From assembly GCA_963794265.1 (NCBI GenBank), contig CAWCDJ010000004.1, forward strand, positions 1,550,001 to 1,614,000: 64,000 nt of DNA. Direction: 5' to 3'. The translations under genes and the position numbers were made by a program. The stretch is from CAWCDJ01 sp963794265 (GTDB lineage: Bacteria; Acidobacteriota; Terriglobia; Bryobacterales; Bryobacteraceae). How positions within the stretch are numbered: the first letter of the stretch is position 1; the number at the start of each line of letters is the position of its first letter. Shown here piece after piece: positions 8,517-17,150 of the stretch. The notes under the pieces are model-generated. The model was not told the origin of the DNA, did not search any database, and saw only the letters and a list, made by a program, of their open reading frames with translations.

Positions 8517-9929
8517 TTACGAGGACGATTCGCCGTTGGCGTCCGCCTCGCTGCCGCGTTCGCCCAGAACGCGGTAGAGCGTGGCGCGATTGATACCCAG
8601 GATTTTCGCTGCGCGCGCTTTGTTCCCGCGCACCGTCTCGAGGACCCGGAAGCAATACCGGCGGTGCACTTCTTCGAGCGGCAGCATCTCTTCGACCGCG
8701 CTCTCGATCTGGCGCGCCGCGTCCATTTCGGGCTTGGAGACGCCCTCGCGCAGATACGCCGGAAAATCGCACACGTCGATCCGCTCGCCGGACGCCATCA
8801 TGCAAGCCTCGCTCAGGACGTTTTCGAGTTCCCGGATATTTCCGGGCCATTCGTGCCGCGATAGCAGGACGTGCGCGCGAGGCGTAATCCCGTGCAGCGG
8901 TTTTCCGTATTCCGCGGCGAACCGCTGCATGAAGTGCCGCGTCAGCAGCGCAAGATCCTCCTTGCGGTCCGCCAGGCGCGGAAGCTTGATCTCCACACGA
9001 GAGAGACGGTAGAAGAGGTCTTCGCGGAACCTTCCCTCCGCAACCATCTTGCGCAGATCCCGATGCGTCGCGGCGATCACCCGCACATCCACTTTCCGAA
9101 TTGCCAGCGAGCCGACGCGCTGGATCTCCTGGTTCTGGAGCGCGCGCAGAAGCTTGGCCTGGGTTGAAAGCGGCATATCGCCGATTTCGTCCAAAAACAT
9201 CGAGCCGCCGTTGGCGTGTTCCATGAGCCCCGGCTTATCCTGGGTCGCTCCGGTGAAGGCGCCTTTTACGTGCCCGAACAGTTCGCTCTCGAACAGTGTC
9301 TCCACCACGGCCGAGGAGTTGCACACCACGAAACGGTTGGCAGCCACCGGACTCAGCCGGTGCAGCGCCGCCGCGGCCAGTTCTTTTCCGGTGCCCGTGG
9401 GCCCGGTGATCAGCGCGCTGCGAAAGTGCGGCGCCACGCGGCGAATCCGCGCGAACACCTCGAGCATCAGGGGACTGTGCCCCACCATGTCCTGGAATTG
9501 CGAAGCGCGCAGCAGTTCGTCGTCGAGTTCCAGGGCGGTCTGCCGGCGCCGCGCCTCCTTCGCCAGCCTGCCCACGCGCAGGACCAGATCGTCCACGGAG
9601 ACCGGCTTCGTAATGTAGTCGCAGGCCCCTTTGCGAATGGCTTCGACCGCCGCATCGGTCGAGTAGTTCGCGGTCACCAGGATCACATCGGTCTCCGGAC
9701 ACGCTTCGGTAATCCGCTCCAACAGATCCATGCCGCTCATGCCCGGCATAAAGAGGTCCAGCAGCACGATGTTCGGGCGCTGCCGCAGGATCAGGTCGAG
9801 CCCGCGGGCGGCATCGGTTTCGGTCAGGATCTCGATGTCCTCCTCCTCCAACACGGCCCGCACCAGATCGAGGGCCGCCGCATCGTCGTCCACCGCCACC
9901 AGCTTCACTCTTGACCGTTCACCTGCCAT
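8517..9929 (-). CDS. NtrC-family sigma-54-dependent response regulator
   Basis: Predicted 470 residues with three parts. A receiver domain (residues about 8-125) has phosphoacceptor Asp58 in LLDLFMPG. A sigma-54 AAA+ domain (about 148-375) has Walker A GPTGTGKE, the sigma-54 contact loop GAFTGA and Walker B MFLDEIGD. A Fis-type helix-turn-helix at the C terminus contains AAKILGINRATLYRVL. Such proteins open promoters bound by RNA polymerase with sigma-54. Its start overlaps the end of the preceding receiver gene by 11 bases. The two -24/-12 promoters at the head of the operon are plausible targets, which would make it autoregulatory. Confidence 0.92.
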   Translation of the reverse strand: MAGERSRVKLVAVDDDAAALDLVRAVLEEEDIEILTETDAARGLDLILRQRPNIVLLDLFMPGMSGMDLLERITEACPETDVILVTANYSTDAAVEAIRKGACDYITKPVSVDDLVLRVGRLAKEARRRQTALELDDELLRASQFQDMVGHSPLMLEVFARIRRVAPHFRSALITGPTGTGKELAAAALHRLSPVAANRFVVCNSSAVVETLFESELFGHVKGAFTGATQDKPGLMEHANGGSMFLDEIGDMPLSTQAKLLRALQNQEIQRVGSLAIRKVDVRVIAATHRDLRKMVAEGRFREDLFYRLSRVEIKLPRLADRKEDLALLTRHFMQRFAAEYGKPLHGITPRAHVLLSRHEWPGNIRELENVLSEACMMASGERIDVCDFPAYLREGVSKPEMDAARQIESAVEEMLPLEEVHRRYCFRVLETVRGNKARAAKILGINRATLYRVLGERGSEADANGESSS

Positions 9930-10317
9930 TCGGCGCTGCCCCCTTCGATTCTTCCCCCAACAAGCTGCGTACCTGCCGTTCGAGTTCTACTCCATCGATC
10001 GGCTTGGTGATGTAGGCGCTGAACCCGGCATCGAGCGCCTTCTCCCGATCGCCGCGCATGGCGAACGCCGTCACCGCCATTACCGGCAGTGTACGAAAAC
10101 GAGGATCCACACGCAGCTTCGCCAACGCCGCAAACCCGTCCAGTACAGGCATTTGAATGTCCATCAATACGAGGTCCGGGCACACGTCCGTGATCAACTC
10201 GAGCGCGCCCTGCCCGTCCCCCGCCTGGAAAAGCTCGAGGTCCGGAGACTCCAGCACCTCACAGATCAATTCCCTGCTCACCGGGTTGTCGTCTACCACC
10301 ACAATCGTCTTCATCAA
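9919..10317 (-). CDS. Single-domain response regulator (receiver only)
   Basis: Predicted 132 residues, a stand-alone CheY/DivK-like receiver. The acidic pocket is VVDDN near residues 8-11, phosphoacceptor Asp53 is in LMDIQMP, and the conserved Lys is in ITKPIDG. There is no output domain, so it must act by protein contact or as a phosphorelay intermediate. It lies between the large PAS kinase (13 bases upstream) and the NtrC-type gene (overlapping by 11 bases), so phosphate may flow kinase to receiver, or the receiver may act as a phosphate sink. That flow is inference. Confidence 0.88.
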   Translation of the reverse strand: MMKTIVVVDDNPVSRELICEVLESPDLELFQAGDGQGALELITDVCPDLVLMDIQMPVLDGFAALAKLRVDPRFRTLPVMAVTAFAMRGDREKALDAGFSAYITKPIDGVELERQVRSLLGEESKGAAPNGR

Positions 10318-10330
10318 CCTCAGGCGGCCT

Positions 10331-13084
10331 TCAGGCGCCTTGCCGGGCGGTCTGTTCTGTCTGGTTTGGAATCGTGAAGCGGAAGCAACTTCCCTTACCC
10401 GGCTCGCTCGAGAGCCAGATCCTGCCTCCGTGCAGTTCGATCAGGCGCTTCGTGATGGCAAGTCCCAGGCCGGTACCCTCCTTGACTCCCCTGGTGGTTG
10501 GACCCGCCTGGTGGAATTCATCGAAAACCGCGCTTTGATGTTCGACCGGAATTCCGATGCCGGTGTCGCTCACCGAAATCAGCACGCCGTCGGAAGTGGT
10601 AGAACACTCGATTGCCACGCTGCCCATTTCCGGCGTAAACTTCACCGCGTTACTCAGCAGGTTAAAGAGAATCTGCTTGAAGCGGATCCGCTCCGCATAG
10701 ATTACCTGTTCGGGCGGCCCGTTGGTCGAAATCCGGATCGACTTGTTCACCGCCAGCGGCGTGATTACGGAAAGGACTTCATCGACCGCCGCCGAAACCG
10801 GGAACTCCTGCGGTTCCAGTTCCACGCGCCCGGCTTCGATCTTGGAGAGATCGAGAATGTCGTTGATGAGTTGCAAGAGGTGCCGGGCGGCCTCCTGGAC
10901 GTGACCGACAAACTGCTGGTGCTTCTCGCTGAGAAGCCCGCCCTTGCCCCGCGCCAGGAGATCGGAAAACCCGATGATCGCGTTCAGGGGCGTTCGCAGT
11001 TCGTGGCTCATGCTCGCCAGAAACTCGCTTTTCAACCGGTTGGCGCGTTCCACTTCCTGGTTGCGCACCGCCAGTTCCCGGTTCACCCGGTCCAGCTCGG
11101 CCGTGCGCTCGCTGACCCGCCGCTCGAGATCGCTGTTCAGCCGGCGAATCTCCTGCTCGGCAGCTTTGCGGTCCGTGATGTCCTGGGTGATACCGGCGGC
11201 CCGGTAGGCCGTTCCCGACGCGTCCGGAATCGGAAATCCCCGGTCCCAGATCCATCGCTCGCTTCCATCCGGCCACAGGACTCGAAACTCGCGAGTGAAC
11301 TCCTCGCCCCGGGAGACGCTTTCGAACGAGGCAGCCACGTTCGTCCGGTCTTCGGGGTGTACACATTCCAGAAGCGATGCCAGCGGTGCTCCGGAAAAAC
11401 TCGCGCACGGCCGGCCCCACAGGCCTTCGAACGCCGGGCTGAGATACAGGACGCGCGAGGATTTCGCATCCACCAGCCAGAACACCTCGCGGACATTCTC
11501 CGCCATCTGGCGGAAGCGTTCCTCGCTTTCGCGCAGGGCCCGCTCGGATTCCCTGGCCTTGGTGATGTCCATCGAGTAGCCGATCATGCCGAGAGGCTTC
11601 CCCTCGCGGTCCCGCTGCAACGAGAGCGCCAGGTGGGCATAGAAATCCTTACCCGATTTCTTGCGCATGCGGACTTCGGCTTCGTGCGTGCCCTCGTGCC
11701 GCAGGGGACCGATCACGCCGTTGATCAGAAACTCCCGTTCTTCGGGCGGATAGAGAAACGAAACGTGCCGGCCGAGCGCCTCTTCCATGGTGTAGCCCAT
11801 CAGGATCTCCGCGCCCTTATTCCAACTGGTGACATTGCCTTCGAGGTCGGTCGATACGATGGCGTCGTGCACCTCATCGATAATCCGGGCCTGCTTCCGC
11901 AGGGCTTCTTCCGCGCGCTCCCGGTGCTTTTCCCGCTCGAGGTTCGTGAGGGCGAAGGCGAGGTCCGACGTGACCTCGTCGAGCAACGTTTCCACACCGG
12001 TCTGGAAAGCGCCAAGCTCACCACTATAGAGCCCAAACACGCCTGCCCAGGTCCCTTCTTTGCGGATCGGGAACACCGCCGCGCTGCGGTGCCCGCGTTC
12101 GAGCGCGTTAGCCCTCCAGGGCGGGTCCCAGGTTTCCTGGTTGAGATCGTTCGAGATCAAGGCCGCGCCCTCGCGCAGGCGCCCCAACGCAAACTCCGCC
12201 TGGCGCCCGTCCGCCGGGGCAAACGGAACCGGCTGCTGCGTAAATACGGGCGAAGACGCGTGCCAGGCTGAGGGCGTGATCGCGCCGGTCTCAGGCGACA
12301 CCAGCCCGATCCAGGCATAGTCGAACAGCCCCTGCCTGACTGCGATCCGGCAGACCTCCTGCAGTAGCGGACCGCTTTCCCGGGCGTGGACGATGGCCTG
12401 ATTGGTCTGGCTCAGCAGGGCGTACAGCCGGTTGGAATGCAGCAGCCTGGATTCGGAATCGCGGCGCCGCCAGATCTCGCGGATGAGGCTGAAGTAGACG
12501 CAGCCCAGGGTGAGAAAGCTGAGCAGCGAGCCGATCAACAACATGCGAATCGACGTGGCTGCGTCGGCCTTGGCCCCGTCCGCCCTGGCCTTCAGAAGCA
12601 GCCTTTCGCGGTCTTTCATCCGGGTAACCAAGCTCCGTACCTGCGCGGAAACGTCGTTCCCCTGCCCCGTCAGAAAAGATTGGAGTGCCGGCTCGAAACC
12701 CTTACTGCGCCGGAGCCCGATCTTCTCGTTCTGAAGGCGCAGCTTCTCTTCGATCGGATTCCTGAGATCGTCGAGCGACCGCAACTGCTCCCGGTCGTCT
12801 ACCAGCAGTTTGGAGAGTGCGGCGAGCGTCTGTTCCACTTCGACGGCCGCGGTTTGCCGCGTCGCCAAATACTGCTCATCGCCCGACATGACGAAGCCCC
12901 GCGTCGCGCTCTCCGCTTGCAGCGTGTCCGCGAGTACGCTGTCGAGCCGCTCCAGGGCCTCGTGGGTATGGTCCACCCGTTGCTGTATGGCAATCATCTC
13001 CCGGGTACTTCGGTATGAGAGGAAGCCGATCCCGGATAGCACGGCCAGGGCCACGCCGAAGGCGCCGATCAACAGCTTGTCCAT
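10331..13084 (-). CDS. Membrane CHASE3-like/GAF/PAS sensor histidine kinase
   Basis: Predicted 917 residues. The N terminus has two membrane helices (about residues 4-24 and 180-200) flanking a helical periplasmic domain like CHASE3 (SATRGFVMSGDEQYL). A GAF-like domain follows (about 225-385), then two PAS domains with GITQDITDRK-type ends. After these come a coiled coil, the HisKA helix with SHELRTPLNAIIGFSDLL and a HATPase_c domain with FNLLSNAVKFT, DTGIGIP and GTGLGLAI. The ATG at 13084 is preferred over upstream starts because it lies just downstream of a sigma-54 promoter whose expected start site would exclude the longer forms. It is the first gene of a four-gene signalling operon. Confidence 0.88.
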   Translation of the reverse strand: MDKLLIGAFGVALAVLSGIGFLSYRSTREMIAIQQRVDHTHEALERLDSVLADTLQAESATRGFVMSGDEQYLATRQTAAVEVEQTLAALSKLLVDDREQLRSLDDLRNPIEEKLRLQNEKIGLRRSKGFEPALQSFLTGQGNDVSAQVRSLVTRMKDRERLLLKARADGAKADAATSIRMLLIGSLLSFLTLGCVYFSLIREIWRRRDSESRLLHSNRLYALLSQTNQAIVHARESGPLLQEVCRIAVRQGLFDYAWIGLVSPETGAITPSAWHASSPVFTQQPVPFAPADGRQAEFALGRLREGAALISNDLNQETWDPPWRANALERGHRSAAVFPIRKEGTWAGVFGLYSGELGAFQTGVETLLDEVTSDLAFALTNLEREKHRERAEEALRKQARIIDEVHDAIVSTDLEGNVTSWNKGAEILMGYTMEEALGRHVSFLYPPEEREFLINGVIGPLRHEGTHEAEVRMRKKSGKDFYAHLALSLQRDREGKPLGMIGYSMDITKARESERALRESEERFRQMAENVREVFWLVDAKSSRVLYLSPAFEGLWGRPCASFSGAPLASLLECVHPEDRTNVAASFESVSRGEEFTREFRVLWPDGSERWIWDRGFPIPDASGTAYRAAGITQDITDRKAAEQEIRRLNSDLERRVSERTAELDRVNRELAVRNQEVERANRLKSEFLASMSHELRTPLNAIIGFSDLLARGKGGLLSEKHQQFVGHVQEAARHLLQLINDILDLSKIEAGRVELEPQEFPVSAAVDEVLSVITPLAVNKSIRISTNGPPEQVIYAERIRFKQILFNLLSNAVKFTPEMGSVAIECSTTSDGVLISVSDTGIGIPVEHQSAVFDEFHQAGPTTRGVKEGTGLGLAITKRLIELHGGRIWLSSEPGKGSCFRFTIPNQTEQTARQGA

Positions 13085-13113
13085 GGCATTCACTTGATTG
13101 ATTGCCAGCATCG

Positions 13114-13131
13114 TAGCACAAACAGTGCCAT
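13114..13131 (-). promoter_or_regulatory. Sigma-54 (-24/-12) promoter for the signalling operon
   Basis: The minus strand reads TGGCACTGTTTGTGCT. The -24 element TGGCAC is perfect and the -12 element GTGC differs by one base from TTGC. The invariant GG and GC are exactly ten bases apart, as the family requires. Transcription would begin near 13104, about 20 bases before the kinase ATG. The operon encodes a GAFTGA-containing sigma-54 activator, so positive autoregulation is likely but not shown. Confidence 0.6.
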
Positions 13132-13250
13132 GACCATGCCAGGACGGGCGTGCACGGATGCGGCACTGGGGAGCGAACGCGAAGAACGCCGCAGAACAGA
13201 GTGTTCGATATCTCGGCAATGTGGTGCAAAACGAGTCGCCGGGTTGTCAG

Positions 13251-13260
13251 TAGCGCTTAC
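13251..13260. repeat. AGCGCTTACA motif, copy 1 of 2 (possible operator half)
   Basis: The ten bases AGCGCTTACA occur here inside an imperfect palindrome with TTGT and ACAA at its ends (about 13243-13261). They recur just before the arabinofuranosidase gene. The site lies between the two divergent sigma-54 promoters, a position suited to an activator or repressor site. The role is unproven. Confidence 0.35.
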
Positions 13261-13281
13261 AAAGATCGGGCGTTTTCCCTA

Positions 13282-13298
13282 TTGGCATCGGAGTTGCT
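13282..13298 (+). promoter_or_regulatory. Sigma-54 (-24/-12) promoter for the stress-protein-like gene
   Basis: The sequence TTGGCATCGGAGTTGCT matches the -24/-12 consensus in GGCA and TTGCT, with exactly ten bases between GG and GC. The predicted start near 13309 lies 12 bases before the ATG at 13321. It faces away from a second -24/-12 promoter 150 bases away, so one bound NtrC-type activator could serve both. Confidence 0.6.
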
Positions 13299-13320
13299 CA
13301 GTTGAGTGCATTGGGCCAAA

Positions 13321-13752
13321 ATGCCAGAGCAAAACGTAGCAGTCCTGGTTTACACGGATCACAACGACGCGAGGGCCGCCTGGTCGGCGCTGTCCGGAGC
13401 CGGGTTCGATAAGGCATCGCTCTCCCTCGTTTGCAGGAAAGGGCTGCCGCTTGAAGCCTCCGACGCCTGTAGCGTGTTTTCGTTACCGGATATGGGGGAA
13501 GTCTTCGTGTTGGGACCGATGGAGACGTGGCTGATCACGGTGATGGCGAACGCAACGATATTCGGGGAGCTCAGCGCCTTCGGCGCCGGCCTGTACATGA
13601 TCGGAGTCAGCCGGCCTATGGCGAGACGATACGAAGCCGAACTGCGGGCAAACAAGTACTTGCTGATCGCCCACGGCTCCACCGAAGACGTCACACGGGC
13701 GATTCGGGTGCTCGGCGCGTCAGGCGCCGGAGCATCCGCATTATCGTCGTAA
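13321..13752 (+). CDS. Small protein related to general stress protein 17M (YflT-like)
   Basis: Predicted 143 residues. The N terminus follows the GSP17M/YflT pattern: a short beta strand (AVLVYTDHNDARAAWSALSGAGF) with an alternating helix, then a glycine-rich hydrophobic middle (GELSAFGAGLYMIGVS) and a C-terminal RRYEAELRANKYLLIAHG block. These small proteins are stress-linked in many bacteria but their biochemistry is not known. The start at 13321 is chosen because the sigma-54 promoter would begin transcription at about 13309. It is divergent from the signalling operon and may be its main target. Confidence 0.5.
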   Translation: MPEQNVAVLVYTDHNDARAAWSALSGAGFDKASLSLVCRKGLPLEASDACSVFSLPDMGEVFVLGPMETWLITVMANATIFGELSAFGAGLYMIGVSRPMARRYEAELRANKYLLIAHGSTEDVTRAIRVLGASGAGASALSS

Positions 13753-13783
13753 GCTGACGGCGAAACGTCACTCTCCCTGTCTC

Positions 13784-13797
13784 GGAAGCGCTTACAC
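13784..13797. promoter_or_regulatory. LacI-type operator-like palindrome before the GH51 gene
   Basis: The sequence GGAAGCGCTTACAC contains the perfect palindrome AAGCGCTT with a central CG. This is the pattern bound by LacI/GalR regulators, which often control glycosidase genes. It lies 33 bases before the arabinofuranosidase ATG and shares ten bases with the site at 13251. No LacI-family gene is in the window, so the regulator is unknown. Confidence 0.4.
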
Positions 13798-13829
13798 CCC
13801 GACTGCAACTGGGTTATGATGACCCCATC

Positions 13830-15377
13830 ATGAAAATTTCCAGACGTGCGTTTGCCGCCTCCGTGGCTGGCGCGCCTTTCATCCTGCGCGGCCAGCCGCA
13901 GGCTTTGAAAGCACGCGTGAAGATCGACACCGAACGGGTCGTCGGTGACATCGATCCGCTGATTTACGGAAATTTCATCGAGCACCTCGGGCGCTGCATC
14001 GAAGGCGGCGTCTTCGAAGAGCACTCGCCGCTTTCGGATGCCGACGGGTTTCGGAAAGACGTTCTGGACGCGGCGCGAAAGCTGAACGTGACGCTGTTGC
14101 GCTGGCCGGGCGGCAACTTCTCTTCCAACTATCACTGGCGGGACGGCATAGGCCCGCGCGACGCCCGCCCGCCGCGCATCGAGATGGCCTGGGGAACGGT
14201 CGAGAGCAACCGGTTCGGCACGCACGAGTTTCTCAACTACGTCGAGAAGGTCGGAGCCCAGCCCTACATCTGCGCCAACCTGGGCACCGGCACGTGGACC
14301 GAAGCGCAGCAGTGGGTGGAGTACTGCAATTCGTCCGAAGATACCGCCATGACGCGCCTGCGCAAACAAAACGGGCGCGCGGCGCCGTGGAAAGTCACCC
14401 ACTGGGGCCTCGGAAACGAAATGGACGGACCCTGGCAGATGGGCCACCGCAGCGCCGAAGATTACGGCAAGTTCGCCCTCGAAGCGGCCAAACTGATGAA
14501 GTGGACCGACCCCGGCGTGAAACTGATCGCCGCCGGTTCCTCCAACTTCGGGCCCGGCTCGGACTGGACCTCGTGGAACCGCACCGTGCTCGAGTACCTC
14601 AAGCAGCACGCGGATTATCTTTCGATCCACATGTACGTGGGCAACCCAGACAACGACTTCGGCGATTTTCTGGCGAGCTCGGTCGAACTGGATCATCGCA
14701 TACAGACCACCGCCGGCATTATCGACGCCGCCCTTTCCGGCCAGCCCGGCAACCGCCGGATTTACATCGCCTGGGACGAGTGGAACGTCTGGTATCGCGC
14801 GCGAGGCCCGCAGCAGCGGGGACGGCGAATTCTGGAAGAGCGCTACAACCTCGAAGACGCCCTGGTCGTAGCCACCTTCCTGAACTCGTTCGTGAACCAC
14901 GCGCACATCGTAAAGATCGCCAACATGGCACAGTTGGTGAACGTGATCGCGCCGATTTTCACCAGCGAAAACGGGATGTTTCTGCAGACCATCTACTATC
15001 CCCTGCAACTGTTCGCCAACCACAGCAAAGGCAAGGCGCTCGAGTTGTTTGTCGATAGTCCCAAGTACAAGTGCGCGCGTTATGACGACGTGCCCTACCT
15101 GGACGTCTCGGCGGCTTACGATCAGGGAACGCTGGTGCTGAATGCGGTGAACCGGCACCCCTCGCAGCCCCTTCAGGCCGTTTTCCAGATGGAAGACAAG
15201 CAGTTCGCGGGAAGCGTCGCCGTCTCCGAAGTCAACGGTCCGGATATCAAGGCGGAGAACGATTTCGACAAGACCACGGTCCGGACCACCGCGCGCACCG
15301 TCTCCGCCGACGGGCGAACGCTCCGCTACACGCTGCCGCCTCACTCTTTTACGATGCTCAAGGCCGGCCTGGCCTGA
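13830..15377 (+). CDS. abfA: Tat-exported alpha-L-arabinofuranosidase, GH51
   Basis: Predicted 515 residues, normal for GH51. A Tat signal opens the protein (SRRAF with Arg5-Arg6, then a hydrophobic stretch), so it is folded in the cytoplasm and exported. The barrel carries the family blocks YGNFIEHLGRCIEGG, RWPGGNFSS, the acid/base Glu197 in WGLGNEMDGPW and the nucleophile Glu317 in WDEWNVWY. A C-terminal beta domain follows. It removes arabinose from arabinan or arabinoxylan side chains. It is transcribed alone, behind a LacI-type operator-like palindrome. Confidence 0.9.
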   Translation: MKISRRAFAASVAGAPFILRGQPQALKARVKIDTERVVGDIDPLIYGNFIEHLGRCIEGGVFEEHSPLSDADGFRKDVLDAARKLNVTLLRWPGGNFSSNYHWRDGIGPRDARPPRIEMAWGTVESNRFGTHEFLNYVEKVGAQPYICANLGTGTWTEAQQWVEYCNSSEDTAMTRLRKQNGRAAPWKVTHWGLGNEMDGPWQMGHRSAEDYGKFALEAAKLMKWTDPGVKLIAAGSSNFGPGSDWTSWNRTVLEYLKQHADYLSIHMYVGNPDNDFGDFLASSVELDHRIQTTAGIIDAALSGQPGNRRIYIAWDEWNVWYRARGPQQRGRRILEERYNLEDALVVATFLNSFVNHAHIVKIANMAQLVNVIAPIFTSENGMFLQTIYYPLQLFANHSKGKALELFVDSPKYKCARYDDVPYLDVSAAYDQGTLVLNAVNRHPSQPLQAVFQMEDKQFAGSVAVSEVNGPDIKAENDFDKTTVRTTARTVSADGRTLRYTLPPHSFTMLKAGLA

Positions 15378-15477
15378 ACGCCGGGGTGAAGCCCCCTCGG
15401 GTAACTGCGCGGCGCGAAAACCGGCCCCCTCCCCTGGTAACCTGGAAGCAGGAGATACCGGCCACGGAGGGGGAACC

Positions 15478-17148
15478 ATGGCGAGACCAGTGTTGCTTGC
15501 GGTAGACGACGACCCCGATGTCCTGAGGGCCGTCGAACGCGATCTAAGGAAGCAGTACAGCGATCGATACCGGGTGCTCTCGGCCGATTCGGGCGCGGGC
15601 GCTCTCCATGTTCTCTCGCGCCTGGCGGAACGGGCCGAACCGGTCGCCCTGCTGGTGGCCGATTACCGCATGCCACAGATGAACGGCATCGAGTTCCTGA
15701 CGGCCGCGACCCGCGAATTGCCGGACGTTCGCCGCGTCCTGCTCACCGCTTACGCCGACACCGAAGCCGCCATCGCCGCGATCAACGTCGTCAAGCTCGA
15801 TCACTACCTGCTGAAGCCCTGGGATCCACCGGACGCCAACCTGTATCCCGTGCTGGACGACCTGTTGGATGAATGGTCGGCAACGTATCGTCCGCCGTTC
15901 GAAGGGATTCGCGTGCTCGGAACGCGTTGGTCGCCGCACTGTTACGAGATCCGCGAGTTTCTGGCTCGCAACCAGGTTCCTTACCAGTGGCTGAATGTGG
16001 AGGACCAAGTGCGCGGCCCGGAGATGGAGAAGGCGCTGGCGCTGATCGGTGACGCGAGATCCACCCTGCCGGCGGTCCTGCTTATGGATGGCACCGTGCT
16101 CGCGCAGCCGTCGCTTGGCGAACTGGCGGACCGGATCGGCCTTCGGACCCGGCCCAAGACCGATTTTTTCGATCTCGTGATCGTCGGAGGCGGACCGGCC
16201 GGATTGGCGGCGGGCGTTTACGGGGCGTCCGAAGGTCTGAAAAGCGTGATCGTCGAGCGGGAAGCTCCGGGCGGCCAGGCCGGACTCAGCTCGCGAATCG
16301 AAAACTACCTGGGCTTCCCCTCCGGCTTGAGCGGCAATGATCTGGCCCGTCGCGCGGTCACCCAGGCCAGGCGGTTCGGTGCGGAGATCATCGCCCCGCA
16401 GGAAGCCGCCGGAATCAGAGTCGAGGGCCGCTACAAGTTCGTCACCCTGGCCGACGGTTCCGAATTATCCTGCCACGCCATGGTGATCTCGACGGGTGTG
16501 CAGTGGCGGAAACTCGATATTCCCGGCATTGAGCGGTTCCAGGGCGCCGGCGTGTATTACGGGGCCGGGTCCACCGAGGCCCTCTCGTGCCGCGATGAGG
16601 AGGTCTACATCGTCGGGGGCGCCAACTCGGCGGGCCAGGCGGCAATGAACTTCTCCCGATACGCGAAACGCGTGGTCATGCTGGTCCGCGGCGAAAGCCT
16701 GGCCGCCACTATGTCCCAGTACCTGATCGACGATATCGCTCAGACGCCCAATATTCAGGTGGCCTTTGGAACTCAACTGGTGGCCGTAGACGGCGAGGAA
16801 AAGCTGGCGTCGATTTCGGTCTCCTGCCGCCGCTCGGGCGGGTTGGAGCGACTGCCGGCCAGCGCCGTGTTTGTCTTCATCGGTGCCGCGCCTCGCACGG
16901 ATTGGCTTTCCGGACTTCTGGAACGCGACGATCGCGGTTTCATCCTGACCGGGCCGGACCTACCGGTGCAAGGCAAACGGCCGCGCGGCTGGCCGCTCGA
17001 ACGCGAACCGTTCTTACTCGAAACCAGCGTTCCCGGTATCTTCGCGGTGGGAGATGTCCGCCATGGATCGATGAAGCGTGTAGCCTCCAGTGTGGGCGAG
17101 GGCTCCATCGCCATACAGTTCGTGCATCGCTACCTGGCGGAGGTCTGA
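15478..17148 (+). CDS. Response-regulator / thioredoxin-reductase-like fusion without CxxC
   Basis: Predicted 556 residues. Residues 1-130 are a receiver domain with phosphoacceptor Asp62 in VADYRMPQMNG. Residues about 140-215 resemble a glutaredoxin-like domain (RWSPHCYEIREFL, one Cys). Residues about 225-556 are an FAD/NAD(P)-binding reductase of thioredoxin reductase type: GGGPAGLAAG, PGGQAG, ENYLGFP, VGGANSAGQAA and GIFAVGDVR. The normal redox motif CATC before the NADPH domain is replaced by GAGS, so it cannot reduce thioredoxin in the usual way. A strong GGAGGGGG site precedes the ATG. The next gene follows after two bases, and its kinase may phosphorylate this receiver. Confidence 0.8.
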   Translation: MARPVLLAVDDDPDVLRAVERDLRKQYSDRYRVLSADSGAGALHVLSRLAERAEPVALLVADYRMPQMNGIEFLTAATRELPDVRRVLLTAYADTEAAIAAINVVKLDHYLLKPWDPPDANLYPVLDDLLDEWSATYRPPFEGIRVLGTRWSPHCYEIREFLARNQVPYQWLNVEDQVRGPEMEKALALIGDARSTLPAVLLMDGTVLAQPSLGELADRIGLRTRPKTDFFDLVIVGGGPAGLAAGVYGASEGLKSVIVEREAPGGQAGLSSRIENYLGFPSGLSGNDLARRAVTQARRFGAEIIAPQEAAGIRVEGRYKFVTLADGSELSCHAMVISTGVQWRKLDIPGIERFQGAGVYYGAGSTEALSCRDEEVYIVGGANSAGQAAMNFSRYAKRVVMLVRGESLAATMSQYLIDDIAQTPNIQVAFGTQLVAVDGEEKLASISVSCRRSGGLERLPASAVFVFIGAAPRTDWLSGLLERDDRGFILTGPDLPVQGKRPRGWPLEREPFLLETSVPGIFAVGDVRHGSMKRVASSVGEGSIAIQFVHRYLAEV

Positions 17149-17150
17149 AA

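Noticed and set aside
10157..12271. Long plus-strand open frame (about 704 codons) over the PAS kinase
   Set aside because: It is opposite a clear kinase gene and has no family pattern.
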